The notes under the pieces: model-generated | What the model saw: only the letters and a program-made list of their open reading frames with translations | Told to the model about the DNA's origin: nothing | Database searches by the model: none | Assembly: GCA_020850375.1 (NCBI GenBank) | Contig: JADZET010000423.1 | Location: forward strand, 1 to 7,030 | Direction of reading: 5' to 3' | DNA length: 7,030 nt | Source: Phycisphaeraceae bacterium | GTDB lineage: Bacteria; Planctomycetota; Phycisphaerae; Phycisphaerales; Phycisphaeraceae | Shown here: positions 6,997 through 7,030 of the stretch, piece after piece | Layout of the letters: every line of letters starts with the position of its first letter | How positions within the stretch are numbered: position 1 is the stretch's first letter | Translations under genes and position numbers: made by a program

Positions 6997-7001
6997 CTCC
7001 C
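6997..7001 (-). promoter_or_regulatory. Ribosome binding site that decides the cusB start
   Basis: GGGAG on the minus strand is seven bases before the ATG at 6987-6989, the best-placed of the candidate starts. The ATG at 6993-6995 is only one base from it and the GTG at 7011-7013 lies upstream of it. The GTG has its own weak candidate (GGGA within GGGAAGCG), so some doubt remains. Confidence 0.6.
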
Positions 7002-7030
7002 GTCGTTATTCACCGCTTCCCACCAGTTCC

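Noticed and set aside
5241..7013. GTG at 7011-7013 as the cusB start
   Set aside because: It would put eight residues (MNNDGSMV) ahead of an otherwise standard Lys-rich signal peptide, and the GGGAG at 6997-7001 is correctly spaced for the ATG at 6987-6989. It remains a possible alternative.

Overview
The window is a G+C-rich bacterial segment, roughly two thirds G+C by eye. All real genes lie on the minus strand, so the plus strand looks strongly C-rich. In transcription order (right to left) it holds a metal-efflux adaptor (CusB type), its RND pump (CusA type) and the first 464 codons of a methyl-accepting chemotaxis protein (MCP) that runs off the left edge. There are no RNA genes, insertion sequences or CRISPR arrays. 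The host is a Gram-negative-type (two-membrane) bacterium. The protein styles (HMBD plus DUF3347 on CusB, an enlarged CusA, an MCP with an extracytoplasmic zinc-binding domain) and one REP-like GC-rich hairpin make me lean to Planctomycetota, possibly Phycisphaerae. Deltaproteobacterial lineages are also possible, and this placement is a weak inference.

Right part (5241-6989): cusB encodes a lipoprotein adaptor with a heavy-metal-binding domain at the N-terminus, the HlyD/CusB core in the middle and a DUF3347 domain at the C-terminus. Its stop codon overlaps the cusA start in an ATGA, so the two are translationally coupled. Middle part (1549-5244): cusA encodes a 1231-residue heavy-metal RND pump. 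It keeps the methionine triad and proton-relay residues of the Cu(I)/Ag(I) pump CusA, but is about 180 residues longer than the E. coli protein. The excess includes a Cys/His-containing insert in the periplasmic domain that resembles a split HMBD, and two extra hydrophobic segments between the usual TM6 and TM7.

Left part (1-1394): after a 154-base gap comes a chemoreceptor whose periplasmic sensor region carries a recognisable chemoreceptor zinc-binding (CZB) motif, with ligand set His-Cys-His-His. The gap contains short 10-base-period repeats and a small inverted repeat, but no convincing terminator.

Together the pump genes should bind copper or silver in the periplasm (CusB HMBD and DUF3347), pass it to CusA and expel it through an outer-membrane channel whose gene is not visible here. 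The neighbouring receptor may sense a periplasmic metal or oxidant and steer movement or another Che output. The most interesting points are the extracytoplasmic CZB receptor beside a metal pump, the HMBD-like insert in CusA and the two extra membrane segments in CusA.
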